Shown here: positions 34,982 through 42,912 of the stretch, piece after piece
Position numbering within the stretch: position 1 is the stretch's first letter
Layout: the number at the start of each line of letters is the position of its first letter
Origin: Mucilaginibacter myungsuensis
GTDB taxonomy: Bacteria > Bacteroidota > Bacteroidia > Sphingobacteriales > Sphingobacteriaceae
NCBI RefSeq assembly: GCF_015222005.1
Contig: NZ_JADFFL010000005.1
Coordinates: forward strand, 1 to 64,000
Direction of reading: 5' to 3'
DNA: 64,000 bases
Notes under the pieces: model-generated
Database searches by the model: none
What the model saw: only the letters and a program-made list of their open reading frames with translations
Told to the model about the DNA's origin: nothing
Translations under genes and position numbers: made by a program

Positions 34982-35859
34982 ATCGTTGCGTTTTTTATTT
35001 TATTCCTAAATTCTTCGGGCGATAGGCCGGCCTGCTTTTTAAAGAACTTGCTGAAGTAAGAATTATCTGCAAAGTTCAGCCTTTGGGCTATCTCGGTTAT
35101 CGTCAGATCGAAGTTGATAAGCAGGCGTTTAGCTTCCAATGCTACCCGTTCGCGGATCACCTCTCCCGCCGGTTTTTGCAGCAAATTATTGCTAAGAGCG
35201 TTCAGGTGGTTGGGCGTGATGAACAACAGTTCGGCATATTGCTTAGGCAACTTCAGGATATGATAATTGGCTTCTACCAGCTTTTGAAAGTTCTTTAATA
35301 AGGTATAATTGTAACCCGTAACCGAAGGTGTTTGCCTTGGACCAACGATCCTGCCTACCTTAATAAATAACTGCAGCAACAGCGTACGGACCATATCAGT
35401 AGTTTGTTGTTGGGGTTGGGCAGCCTCTTGCAGGATATTTTCGAACAGATCAATAATCGATGCACGAAATGCCTCCGGGATGTTGATCACGGATCTATCG
35501 GGGATACCGTTGAAGAAGGAATACTGCTCCAGATGATCGTGTTTCAACAAAAAGCTTTCTAAAAACGGTACAGAGAAATTGATCACATAACCATCTACAT
35601 GCTCCTCAAAGCTCCAGCTATGCGCCTGCCCGGGTATCATAAAATAGATCTGATATGGCAAAACCGGATATTGCTCGAAATCGATAGCGTGCGTACCACC
35701 ACCTTCGGTAAATAATACCAGGTGGTAAAAATTATGCTTGTGTGGTAATTTTAAATTTTGATGCACCTGCAAATAAGGCGCAAAGCGGCTGACCAGAATG
35801 TCCTCGTCCTGAGCATCGGACAGGGAACATATATCATATACAGGGAACCGCTTATTCAT
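34978..35859 (-). CDS. AraC-family transcriptional regulator
   Basis: 293 residues from the ATG at 35859. The N-terminal cupin-like domain contains 'KLPHKHNFYHLVLFTEGGG'; the C-terminal tandem HTH region begins near residue 190 ('LPKQYAELLFITPNHLNALS', 'ITEIAQRLNFADNSYFSKFF'). A TACCTTTG -7-like box lies only 8 bp upstream of this ATG (35867-35874), so the transcript may have almost no leader or begin translation further in. It is the first gene of a unit with DUF983. Confidence 0.88.
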   Translation of the reverse strand: MNKRFPVYDICSLSDAQDEDILVSRFAPYLQVHQNLKLPHKHNFYHLVLFTEGGGTHAIDFEQYPVLPYQIYFMIPGQAHSWSFEEHVDGYVINFSVPFLESFLLKHDHLEQYSFFNGIPDRSVINIPEAFRASIIDLFENILQEAAQPQQQTTDMVRTLLLQLFIKVGRIVGPRQTPSVTGYNYTLLKNFQKLVEANYHILKLPKQYAELLFITPNHLNALSNNLLQKPAGEVIRERVALEAKRLLINFDLTITEIAQRLNFADNSYFSKFFKKQAGLSPEEFRNKIKNATI

Positions 35860-35944
35860 TGTACTACAAAGGTACGCCAAGTGTTTTTACACACCATGGC
35901 ATCAATTGTAGTATTTGTGGCACTTTTTACCGATATGGTATTTA

Positions 35945-36376
35945 TTACTTAACCGATGCTTCCTTTACCTCGCTTTGCTCGTCTGCAAAAACCATATCAG
36001 GCCTGTCCTTGTGGCGGACACTGTAAATTAGGTAATAGTATATCAGGCAACTTAATCCCAAAAGGAAAGGGACCAATGTAAGTTGTTTATAAGTTACTTT
36101 GCCAATGGCCTTTACCTCGTCCAGTTCTAAAAACTCCATGCACATCCAGTAAGAGTTGGCGCTTATCCAAAAAGCCATGGCCAGGTTGTGGTACAATTCG
36201 GCCGCCATTTCGCGCGTACGCCAGGCGATCACCAGTGCAATGATCAGCGTAGGGAAGATCATGACTATGCCCAGCGGTTTACAGATCAAACACCAACCGA
36301 TATCCTTTAGCAACCAAAAAACGATGTGGAGGTTCTCCATTTTACGGTACTTGAGTGGGATGCGGTATTCGGACAT
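35945..36376 (-). CDS. Membrane protein of unknown function
   Basis: A 143-residue protein with four membrane-helix-like segments ('IVFWLLKDIGWCLICKPLGI', 'LGIVMIFPTLIIALVIAW', 'NLAMAFWISANSYWMCMEF', 'LTLVPFLLGLSCLIYYYLI') and an acidic tail. A second in-frame ATG at 36340 is also possible. The repeated Trp/His-rich helices and 'SANSYWM' box are seen in conserved Bacteroidota membrane proteins, but I cannot name the family. Confidence 0.75.
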   Translation of the reverse strand: MSEYRIPLKYRKMENLHIVFWLLKDIGWCLICKPLGIVMIFPTLIIALVIAWRTREMAAELYHNLAMAFWISANSYWMCMEFLELDEVKAIGKVTYKQLTLVPFLLGLSCLIYYYLIYSVRHKDRPDMVFADEQSEVKEASVK

Positions 36377-36529
36377 GGTGCTACAATTAAGGCTACTAAA
36401 TTAATGGAATTTGCCAATAATACGGTAAGATATCCAACATCCGCCCTGCCCCTTCTGCCGTATATGTGGTTTGCAAGATCATTACGTAAATGCTATCTTG
36501 TCACACAATAATTACGCGATCAAACCCTA

Positions 36530-37969
36530 ATGCAAACTGAACTGAGGCTTTATAAAAATATAGCACCGTTGGCCGGCCTTGGTATTTGGGAGCACGACCT
36601 TGTAAAAGACGTGATATATTGGAACGATGTAGTACGCGTGATATTAGAATTAGGTGAGGTGGCTTACCCTTCTGTCGATGAAGCTTTGTCATATTACAAA
36701 GATCCCGTAAAAGCGAGGCATTTGATAGACAGGGCCGTATTATCCGGGTCGCCTGAATCTGCTGATCTTGAACTTATCGGGGCTAAGGGTACGCATAAAT
36801 GTGTCAATATCCGCATTCAGGCTGAGTACTCAAAAGGTAAATGCGTGCGGATCTATGGCACTATACAGGACATTACAGCGCATAAAAAATTATTAAAAGC
36901 ACTTGAAGAGCGTGAGCAACGCTTTGCCAACGCTTTCGACCACGCCCCTATAGGGATGGCGCTGGTATCATTAACGGGCGGATGGATCAAAGTGAACACG
37001 AGTTTATGCGAACTATTCGGTTACGCCGAAGAGGACTTTTTGCAACACACATTTCAGGATTTTACTTTCCCGGCCGATCTGGATGCCGACCTTAAACAGT
37101 TGCAGCAACTAATAGCCGGCAAGATCAGTACATACAGCATGGAGAAACGCTACTACCATGCCGATGGCCGTTTGATCTGGGCGCTGCTCAATGTATCGTT
37201 AGTACGCAACGATCTGGGCGAACCGCTATATTTTGTATCGCAGATAAAGGATGTTACTGAGCGCAAGCGTAATATGGAGATCATCCGCGATCAAAATGGC
37301 CGCTTGCTTAACTTCGCGCATATCGTATCGCATAACCTCCGCTCCCACTCGGGCAATATCCGCATGCTCACCAGCATGATCCAGCAAGAGGAAGACGAGG
37401 CGGAAAAAGACCAGATGTTGCGCCTGTTGGATGACAATGCCGCTAATCTTTTAGAGACATTAGAACACCTGAACGAGATCGTACGCATACATGCCGGCGA
37501 AGAAAAAGAACGCCCCGAACTACCACTGACCCGCGAGTTGGACCGTGTGCTTACCATACTATCGCCAAGCATTATGGCCAGTCAGGCTAATATTATTAAG
37601 GACGTTCCGGATGATGTTAAGGTGGCTTTTGACCCGGCTTATCTGGAGAGCGTATTGGTCAACCTCATCAGCAACGCTTTAAAATACCGTCATCCCGATC
37701 GCCGGCCCGAGCTGATCATCCGCACTATATTTTGCGATGGTGTTCCGCTGCTATCTGTAGCCGACAACGGCTTGGGTATAGATCTTAAACTGCATGGCCA
37801 TAAGCTATTTGGCATGTATAAAACCTTCCACCGACACCCGGATGCACGCGGCATGGGCTTGTTCCTGGTCAAGAACCAGGTAGAGGCTATGGGCGGCCAG
37901 ATCTGGGCAGAAAGCCAGCCCGGTGTTGGCACAACCTTCTTTGTACAATTCAACCCTGTCTACGTATGA
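36530..37969 (+). CDS. PAS-domain sensor histidine kinase
   Basis: A 479-residue soluble kinase. Two PAS domains (about residues 10-125 and 135-255; 'RFANAFDHAPIGMALVSL') lead to an HWE/His-K2-like dimerisation helix with 'IVSHNLRSHSGNIRML' (phospho-His in SHNLRS), then N-box 'LVNLISNALKY', G1 'VADNGLGIDL' and 'GMGLFLVK'. The stop codon overlaps the start of the following response regulator by 4 nt. No membrane helix, so it senses a cytoplasmic signal. Confidence 0.9.
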   Translation: MQTELRLYKNIAPLAGLGIWEHDLVKDVIYWNDVVRVILELGEVAYPSVDEALSYYKDPVKARHLIDRAVLSGSPESADLELIGAKGTHKCVNIRIQAEYSKGKCVRIYGTIQDITAHKKLLKALEEREQRFANAFDHAPIGMALVSLTGGWIKVNTSLCELFGYAEEDFLQHTFQDFTFPADLDADLKQLQQLIAGKISTYSMEKRYYHADGRLIWALLNVSLVRNDLGEPLYFVSQIKDVTERKRNMEIIRDQNGRLLNFAHIVSHNLRSHSGNIRMLTSMIQQEEDEAEKDQMLRLLDDNAANLLETLEHLNEIVRIHAGEEKERPELPLTRELDRVLTILSPSIMASQANIIKDVPDDVKVAFDPAYLESVLVNLISNALKYRHPDRRPELIIRTIFCDGVPLLSVADNGLGIDLKLHGHKLFGMYKTFHRHPDARGMGLFLVKNQVEAMGGQIWAESQPGVGTTFFVQFNPVYV

Positions 37970-38364
37970 AAAAATTCGACATCGCCTGTCTTATAGACGA
38001 CGATAAGATGTTCACCTTCCTCATGTCCAAGCAAATGCGGCTGATCGATTTTTGCGACAGCATACTGGTATTTAATGATGGTGACGAAGCACTGCGCTAC
38101 CTTAAACCGATCATGCATTCGCCCGAGACCTTGCCTTCCGTAATCCTGCTGGATATCAATATGCCGGTGCTGGATGGCTGGCAGTTCTTAGATGAATTTG
38201 TTAAATTCGATATCCCTAAAAAGATCACTGTTTACATCGTCAGTTCTTCTATAGACCATGCCGACCGCATAAAAGCGGCAAGCTATCGCGAGGTATCTAA
38301 CTTTTATGTAAAGCCCATCACCAACGCCAATTTAGTCGAGATGCTGAACGAGATAGAGGTTTAA
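37966..38364 (+). CDS. Single-domain response regulator
   Basis: A 132-residue receiver domain without output domain. 'CLIDDDKMFTFLMS' holds the acidic pocket, the phospho-Asp is in 'VILLDINMPVLDGW', the Thr/Ser is 'IVSSS' and the Lys is 'NFYVKPI'. The ATGA overlap with the kinase makes it its partner. Works by protein contact, as in CheY-type regulators. Confidence 0.92.
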   Translation: MKKFDIACLIDDDKMFTFLMSKQMRLIDFCDSILVFNDGDEALRYLKPIMHSPETLPSVILLDINMPVLDGWQFLDEFVKFDIPKKITVYIVSSSIDHADRIKAASYREVSNFYVKPITNANLVEMLNEIEV

Positions 38365-38456
38365 AATAGTGACGAAGGTCATTTTAGGGGATGACCGTAG
38401 TTGCCGGGTACGTTTTGATCAACGCGGATATTTGTATTAACAAAAGCCACAAGATC

Positions 38457-38822
38457 ATGAATATCGCCAACCATCCCCACGACCCCGAACTGACAAAAGA
38501 ACTACAGGAACTTTACTTTACCGGCCAGCACTGGCTGAACGAACTGGCCCATACCGAGGACGAAGCCATGGCTTTACTAAAGGCCATTCCCGACGTCAAC
38601 CTGGCCGACCTTTATAACAATGCCTGCCACGACAGGGCTTTGCTTAGGCGCAACATTGCCATCTTCATGAACAAAGTTTGCCTGTTGCTGGTTGATGAGG
38701 AAGAGGCTGTGGAAGTTGGCCTGATCGAGACATTTATCGGTCTGCAAACAAAGATCGGGCTTATACTGACCGAATTAAATGATATTAAATTTACGCTAAC
38801 GGGGCGCACACAGGCCGCCTGA
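38457..38822 (+). CDS. Small helical protein of unknown function
   Basis: 121 residues from ATG 38457 (an in-frame start at 38391 adds 22 residues and lies in the leader). All-helical, acidic ('ELTKELQELYFTGQHWLNEL', 'FIGLQTKIGLILTELNDIKF'). The size and pattern are those of a four-helix bundle such as a Hpt or two-component accessory protein, but no phospho-His motif is obvious ('HWLNEL' is not canonical). It lies 93 bp after the response regulator. Confidence 0.7.
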   Translation: MNIANHPHDPELTKELQELYFTGQHWLNELAHTEDEAMALLKAIPDVNLADLYNNACHDRALLRRNIAIFMNKVCLLLVDEEEAVEVGLIETFIGLQTKIGLILTELNDIKFTLTGRTQAA

Positions 38823-38826
38823 TGCG

Positions 38827-38834
38827 TACCTTTG
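38827..38834 (+). promoter_or_regulatory. -7 promoter element for pta-ackA
   Basis: TACCTTTG followed by CA, 16 bp before the GTG start of pta. The -33 TTTG is not clear at the right distance, so this is a partial match to the consensus. Confidence 0.5.
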
Positions 38835-38850
38835 CAACAAACTCGCTACT

Positions 38851-40944
38851 GTGACAAAAAGCATCTTCATTTCTTCTGCCGAACCGTATAGCGGTAAATC
38901 CATGATCGCGCTCGGGCTGGTAAACATGCTTTTGGGCAAGGCCCAAAAGATAGGTTATTTTAAACCCGTAGTTAACGGCGACGAGCAAAAGGATAGCCAC
39001 ATTGATACCGTACTCACCCATTTCCAGCTGCCGCAAACTTATGATGATGCCTGCGCCTTTACCCGGCAAGAGGCGTTAGACCTGCTGCAACACCAAAAAC
39101 AGGGCGAGATGCTGGACACTATCATCAGCAAGTTTAAGGCCTTAGAAGCCGCGTCGGACTTTACGGTGGTAGAGGGTAGCGACTTTGCAGGCCAGGCTAC
39201 CGCTTTTGAATTTGAGACCAATAAACTCATCGCCAAAAACCTGAATGCGCCTGTGATACTACTGGTATCGGGACAGGATAGCAGCATAGCCGAAATTATG
39301 CAGCAGGCCATGAACTTTTGGCAAGCTTATCATCAGCAGGATATCCAAGTGGTAGCGCTGATCGTTAACCGTGTTAAGCCTGAACAGGCCGATGATATCC
39401 GCGCTTTGCTTACAGCCCAATTGCCGGATACGGTGTTAGCTTCGGTGATCCCAACGGATAAGTCCTTGGAGAACCCTACCGTTGCCGAGATCTTTGAACA
39501 TTTGGACGGCCGTGTATTATTTGGCGAAGCCCAACTGGAAAACCCGGTAGATAACTTTGTGACCGGGGCCATGCAGGTGCCTAACTTTTTAAATTATTTA
39601 AAAGAGAACGTATTGATCGTCACCCCCGGCGACCGTGGCGATATCATCATAGCATCCCTACAGGCCAATATGTCGTCCAGCTATCCACGGGTGGCCGGTA
39701 TCGTACTAACGGCAGGTAGTGTACCCGAAGAACCAGTAATGCGTCTTATCGAAGGTCTGCAACATATCGTGCCGATCATGTCGGTAGGGACAGGTACTTT
39801 CGAGACCACTAATCGCATTGCCTCCGTTCGGTCAAACATCCGCCCGGGGAATACAAAAAAGATACAACTGGCGATAGAGACCTTTAACCGCTATGTAAAT
39901 GTGGAGGCTTTGAACAAGCAGATCATGACCTTCCACTCGGATGCCATGACCCCGCACATGTTCCAGTATCAATTGACACAGTGGGCCAAGCGTCAGAAAA
40001 AGATGATCGTACTGCCTGAGGGCAACGACGACCGCATCCTGCAAGCATCAGCCCGCTTGATCGCTCAAGATCTGGTAGACCTGACCATCTTAGGCGACCC
40101 GACCGAGATAGCCGCATCGGTAAAACGTTTGGGCTTAGATCTTGACCTTAATCGGGTGCGCATCGTGAATCCGGCACAATCCCCGCAATACGAGGACTAT
40201 GTGAACACGCTTTACGAGTTACGTAAAAACAAGAACGTGAACATGGAAATGGCCCGCGATATGATGACCGACGTGTCTTACTTCGGTACCATGATGGTAC
40301 ACAAAGGCGAAGCCGATGGCATGGTATCCGGCGCGGTACACACTACCCAGCATACCATCCGTCCTGCATTACAATTCATCAAAACACGCCCGGGCATATC
40401 TACGGTATCATCCATCTTCTTTATGTGTTTAGCCGATCGTGTTTCGGTATTCGGTGATTGCGCTGTAAACCCAGATCCAACATCCGAAGAACTGGCCGAA
40501 ATAGCCATATCATCTGCAGATAACAGTAAACGGTTCGGTATCGAGCCAAGGGTGGCCATGCTCTCCTACTCATCCGGCACATCAGGCTCTGGCGAAGATG
40601 TGGACAAAGTACGCCGCGCAACTCAGATCGTTAAAGAAAAACGTCCGGATATTCATGTAGAAGGGCCGATACAATATGATGCGGCGGTAGACCCTGTCGT
40701 TGGCAGGCAAAAGCTACCGGGATCGGCTGTGGCAGGTCAGGCCAGTGTATTGATCTTCCCCGACCTGAATACCGGTAACAATACTTATAAAGCAGTTCAG
40801 CGCGAGACCGGCGCTTTAGCAATTGGCCCAATGCTGCAAGGCTTGAACAAACCCGTGAACGACCTGAGCCGTGGTTGTACTGTTGACGACGTATTTAACA
40901 CGGTGATCATCACCGCCATCCAAAGCCAGGGGACAGAACTTTAA
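38851..40944 (+). CDS. pta: Phosphate acetyltransferase
   Basis: A 697-residue full-length (type II) Pta, making acetyl-CoA and phosphate from acetyl-phosphate and CoA and back. The N-terminal P-loop-like BioD-type region begins 'SIFISSAEPYSGKSMIALGL' (GKS), a DRTGG domain follows near residues 220-330 ('VTPGDRGDIIIASLQANM'), and the C-terminal catalytic domain spans ~370-697 ('KKMIVLPEGNDDRILQASA', 'DGMVSGAVHTTQHTIRPAL', 'LSYSSGTSGSGEDVDKVR', 'VLIFPDLNTGNNTYK'). Start is GTG. The first ~220 residues are the regulatory part missing in short Pta. Followed after 15 nt by ackA. Confidence 0.97.
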   Translation: MTKSIFISSAEPYSGKSMIALGLVNMLLGKAQKIGYFKPVVNGDEQKDSHIDTVLTHFQLPQTYDDACAFTRQEALDLLQHQKQGEMLDTIISKFKALEAASDFTVVEGSDFAGQATAFEFETNKLIAKNLNAPVILLVSGQDSSIAEIMQQAMNFWQAYHQQDIQVVALIVNRVKPEQADDIRALLTAQLPDTVLASVIPTDKSLENPTVAEIFEHLDGRVLFGEAQLENPVDNFVTGAMQVPNFLNYLKENVLIVTPGDRGDIIIASLQANMSSSYPRVAGIVLTAGSVPEEPVMRLIEGLQHIVPIMSVGTGTFETTNRIASVRSNIRPGNTKKIQLAIETFNRYVNVEALNKQIMTFHSDAMTPHMFQYQLTQWAKRQKKMIVLPEGNDDRILQASARLIAQDLVDLTILGDPTEIAASVKRLGLDLDLNRVRIVNPAQSPQYEDYVNTLYELRKNKNVNMEMARDMMTDVSYFGTMMVHKGEADGMVSGAVHTTQHTIRPALQFIKTRPGISTVSSIFFMCLADRVSVFGDCAVNPDPTSEELAEIAISSADNSKRFGIEPRVAMLSYSSGTSGSGEDVDKVRRATQIVKEKRPDIHVEGPIQYDAAVDPVVGRQKLPGSAVAGQASVLIFPDLNTGNNTYKAVQRETGALAIGPMLQGLNKPVNDLSRGCTVDDVFNTVIITAIQSQGTEL

Positions 40945-40959
40945 TTCTTACACTACCAC

Positions 40960-42162
40960 ATGTACATACTTGTTATCAATTCCGGAAGTAGTTCCATCAA
41001 ATATCAACTCTTTAAAGGCGACTCGGATACGCCGATCTGCAAAGGACTTGTAGAGCGTATCGGCTTAGACGGTAGTCGCGCCGTGCACGAGGTAACCTTG
41101 AATGGTGAAGACCAAAAGATCATTGCCGAACGATCTATAGCCGACCATCAAGAGGGCATGCAGGTACTTGCCGCCTTATTGGTACGCGAGGATATTGCCG
41201 TGTTGGCAGACCCGGCACAGATAACCACCGTTGGCCACCGTGTGGTACACGGCGGCGAAACGCTTACAGCTACAACCAGCATTACTGAGGAGGTTAAGGA
41301 TAAGATCAAAGCTTTATACTCATTAGCCCCGCTGCATAATCCCGGCCACATCAAAGGCATCGAGGTTTCCGAACAGATGTTCCCGCAGGCAATCCAGGTG
41401 GCGGTTTTTGATACCGCCTTTCACCGCACCATCCCCGAAAAAGCTTTCCGTTACGCCATCCCCGAAGAATTTTATACTGAAGATCATCTTAGGGTTTACG
41501 GTTTTCACGGTATCAGTCACCAATATGTTTCTGCACAAGCTTCAGCTTACCTTAATAAGCCGGATGCCAAGCTGATCACCATACATTTGGGTAACGGTTG
41601 CAGTATGGCGGCTGTGGATGGCGGTAAGTGCATTGACACCAGCATGGGCCTCACCCCTTTGGACGGGCTGATCATGGGCACACGCACCGGAACTATCGAC
41701 CCGTCGATATTGATCTGGCTGATGGAGCGCAAAGGATATTCGTTGACCGAAGTATCGGACCTGTTGAACAAAAAGAGCGGTATGCTTGGCCTTACCGGAT
41801 CCAGCGATATGCGCGACGTTGGCAAACTGTACAACGAGGGCAATCACGCAGCGGTTACTGCCTACCAAATGTATGCTTACCGCGTTAAAAAGTTCATTGG
41901 TGCTTATGCAGCTGCGTTGAACGGTTTAGATGCCATCATCTTCACCGCCGGTGTTGGCGAGAACGATTCCTTTGCCCGCGAACTGGTTTGTACTGATATG
42001 GACTTCTTCGGTATCGACATCGACAAGGAAAAGAACGCCACCCGTGCCCCCGGCATACGCGATCTAAATATCGCCGGAACAAAAACCAAAATATTGGTGA
42101 TCCCTACGAATGAGGAGCTGGCTATCGCGCAGCAGTGCAGGGAATTGTTAGATACTCAGTAA
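40960..42162 (+). CDS. ackA: Acetate kinase
   Basis: A 400-residue acetate kinase (ATP + acetate to acetyl-phosphate + ADP). Signature 1 is 'VINSGSSSIKYQLF', then 'GHRVVHGGE', 'FHGISHQYVS' (catalytic region), the nucleotide-binding 'HLGNGCSMAAV', 'GLTPLDGLIMGTRTGTIDPS' and 'DAIIFTAGVGEND'. Full length and complete. Operon partner of pta, so the pair interconverts acetyl-CoA and acetate for overflow metabolism. Confidence 0.98.
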   Translation: MYILVINSGSSSIKYQLFKGDSDTPICKGLVERIGLDGSRAVHEVTLNGEDQKIIAERSIADHQEGMQVLAALLVREDIAVLADPAQITTVGHRVVHGGETLTATTSITEEVKDKIKALYSLAPLHNPGHIKGIEVSEQMFPQAIQVAVFDTAFHRTIPEKAFRYAIPEEFYTEDHLRVYGFHGISHQYVSAQASAYLNKPDAKLITIHLGNGCSMAAVDGGKCIDTSMGLTPLDGLIMGTRTGTIDPSILIWLMERKGYSLTEVSDLLNKKSGMLGLTGSSDMRDVGKLYNEGNHAAVTAYQMYAYRVKKFIGAYAAALNGLDAIIFTAGVGENDSFARELVCTDMDFFGIDIDKEKNATRAPGIRDLNIAGTKTKILVIPTNEELAIAQQCRELLDTQ

Positions 42163-42235
42163 ATAGTTACTGTTTGCGTGATAATGAGCGGTAAAACAAA
42201 AAAGCAGTTACTTCTCAGGATATTCATGGCGCAAT

Positions 42236-42724
42236 TTAGCGAAAGGGAAAATGCTGTTCAAATCGCCAGGGACCATCTAAATAGGTCCATAGGTCCAAAC
42301 CTGTCGCCCGAAATGTAAAAGGTTTAAAATCATCGGACAATTCCGCTATTAAAGCACGTGCGGCTTCCGGCGTGGTTTTATTCATGATGGTTACATGCGG
42401 CCGAAAACCTTGGCGGTCTTGCGGGATCAATGTAAACTGTTTGCTCAAAGACCGGTGTAATAAATTCAGTTCCTCGCTTTCGATCCGGTACGCGACGCCT
42501 GCGCCTAAGTTCATCAGGCCGGTAACCGCCAATGTAAATGGCACCTGATTTACACTGGTCAAAACATGATAAGTGGCCGCTTCATTCGGCAACTGGTGAA
42601 AAAGCATGATGTGCGCCGCCAAATAATTCCGTTCCGGCGGAAAGTTTAATTTACGCTGCGCATCAAAAAAAGCTTGGCTTTCTTCATCCATCCGTAAGGT
42701 CAGTATTAGCGGTTGATCCTGCAT
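42236..42724 (-). CDS. 2'-5' RNA ligase family (LigT/2H phosphoesterase) protein
   Basis: A 162-residue 2H phosphoesterase. The two His-containing motifs are 'LAAHIMLFHQLPNEA' (H-x-M/T) and 'GFRPHVTIMNKTTPE' (HVT), 90 residues apart as expected for the bilobal fold. The first is HIM rather than HxT, which is tolerated in some members. Such proteins open cyclic phosphates or 2'-5' linkages in RNA. It lies opposite ackA and its start overlaps the end of the DUF2256 frame by 19 nt, so the two were probably one message. Confidence 0.88.
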   Translation of the reverse strand: MQDQPLILTLRMDEESQAFFDAQRKLNFPPERNYLAAHIMLFHQLPNEAATYHVLTSVNQVPFTLAVTGLMNLGAGVAYRIESEELNLLHRSLSKQFTLIPQDRQGFRPHVTIMNKTTPEAARALIAELSDDFKPFTFRATGLDLWTYLDGPWRFEQHFPFR

Positions 42725-42843
42725 TTATCCGAACAATATTTAACTTCTTCCCAAACCTTTTCTCATTTCTTGCGCCAGGTGAACGGCGGGCTGCAAACCA
42801 CGCAGATCTTTTGTGGCAGGTTCTGCTTGTTAACCCCTTTCAT
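42706..42843 (-). pseudogene. DUF2256 zinc-finger protein gene with an in-frame TGA
   Basis: From ATG 42843 the frame reads 'GVNKQNLPQKICVVCSPPF', 'TWRKK', TGA (42763-42765), then 'EKVWEEVKYCSDKCRINR' and TAA. DUF2256 proteins have the pattern NLPxKxCxxCxRPFxWRKKWxxxWxxVxYCSxRC, so the TGA falls exactly on the conserved Trp (TGG to TGA). The four zinc cysteines and all other conserved residues are intact. The normal family length is about 45-55 residues. DUF2256 is often found beside photolyase-like genes; none is adjacent here. Read-through is not supported because TGA is an ordinary stop in neighbouring genes. Confidence 0.8.
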
Positions 42844-42912
42844 GCGTCCATTGTTTTTTCCTCGCCGCATAGGTCTCATTCGCTTCATCGACGATCCAAA
42901 ATAATTATCTAG

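Noticed and set aside
26921..42765. Idea that TGA is read as tryptophan in this genome
   Set aside because: TGA is a normal stop for several intact genes here (for example the oxidoreductase ending at 6452 and rtcB ending at 11530), and only two genes are affected.
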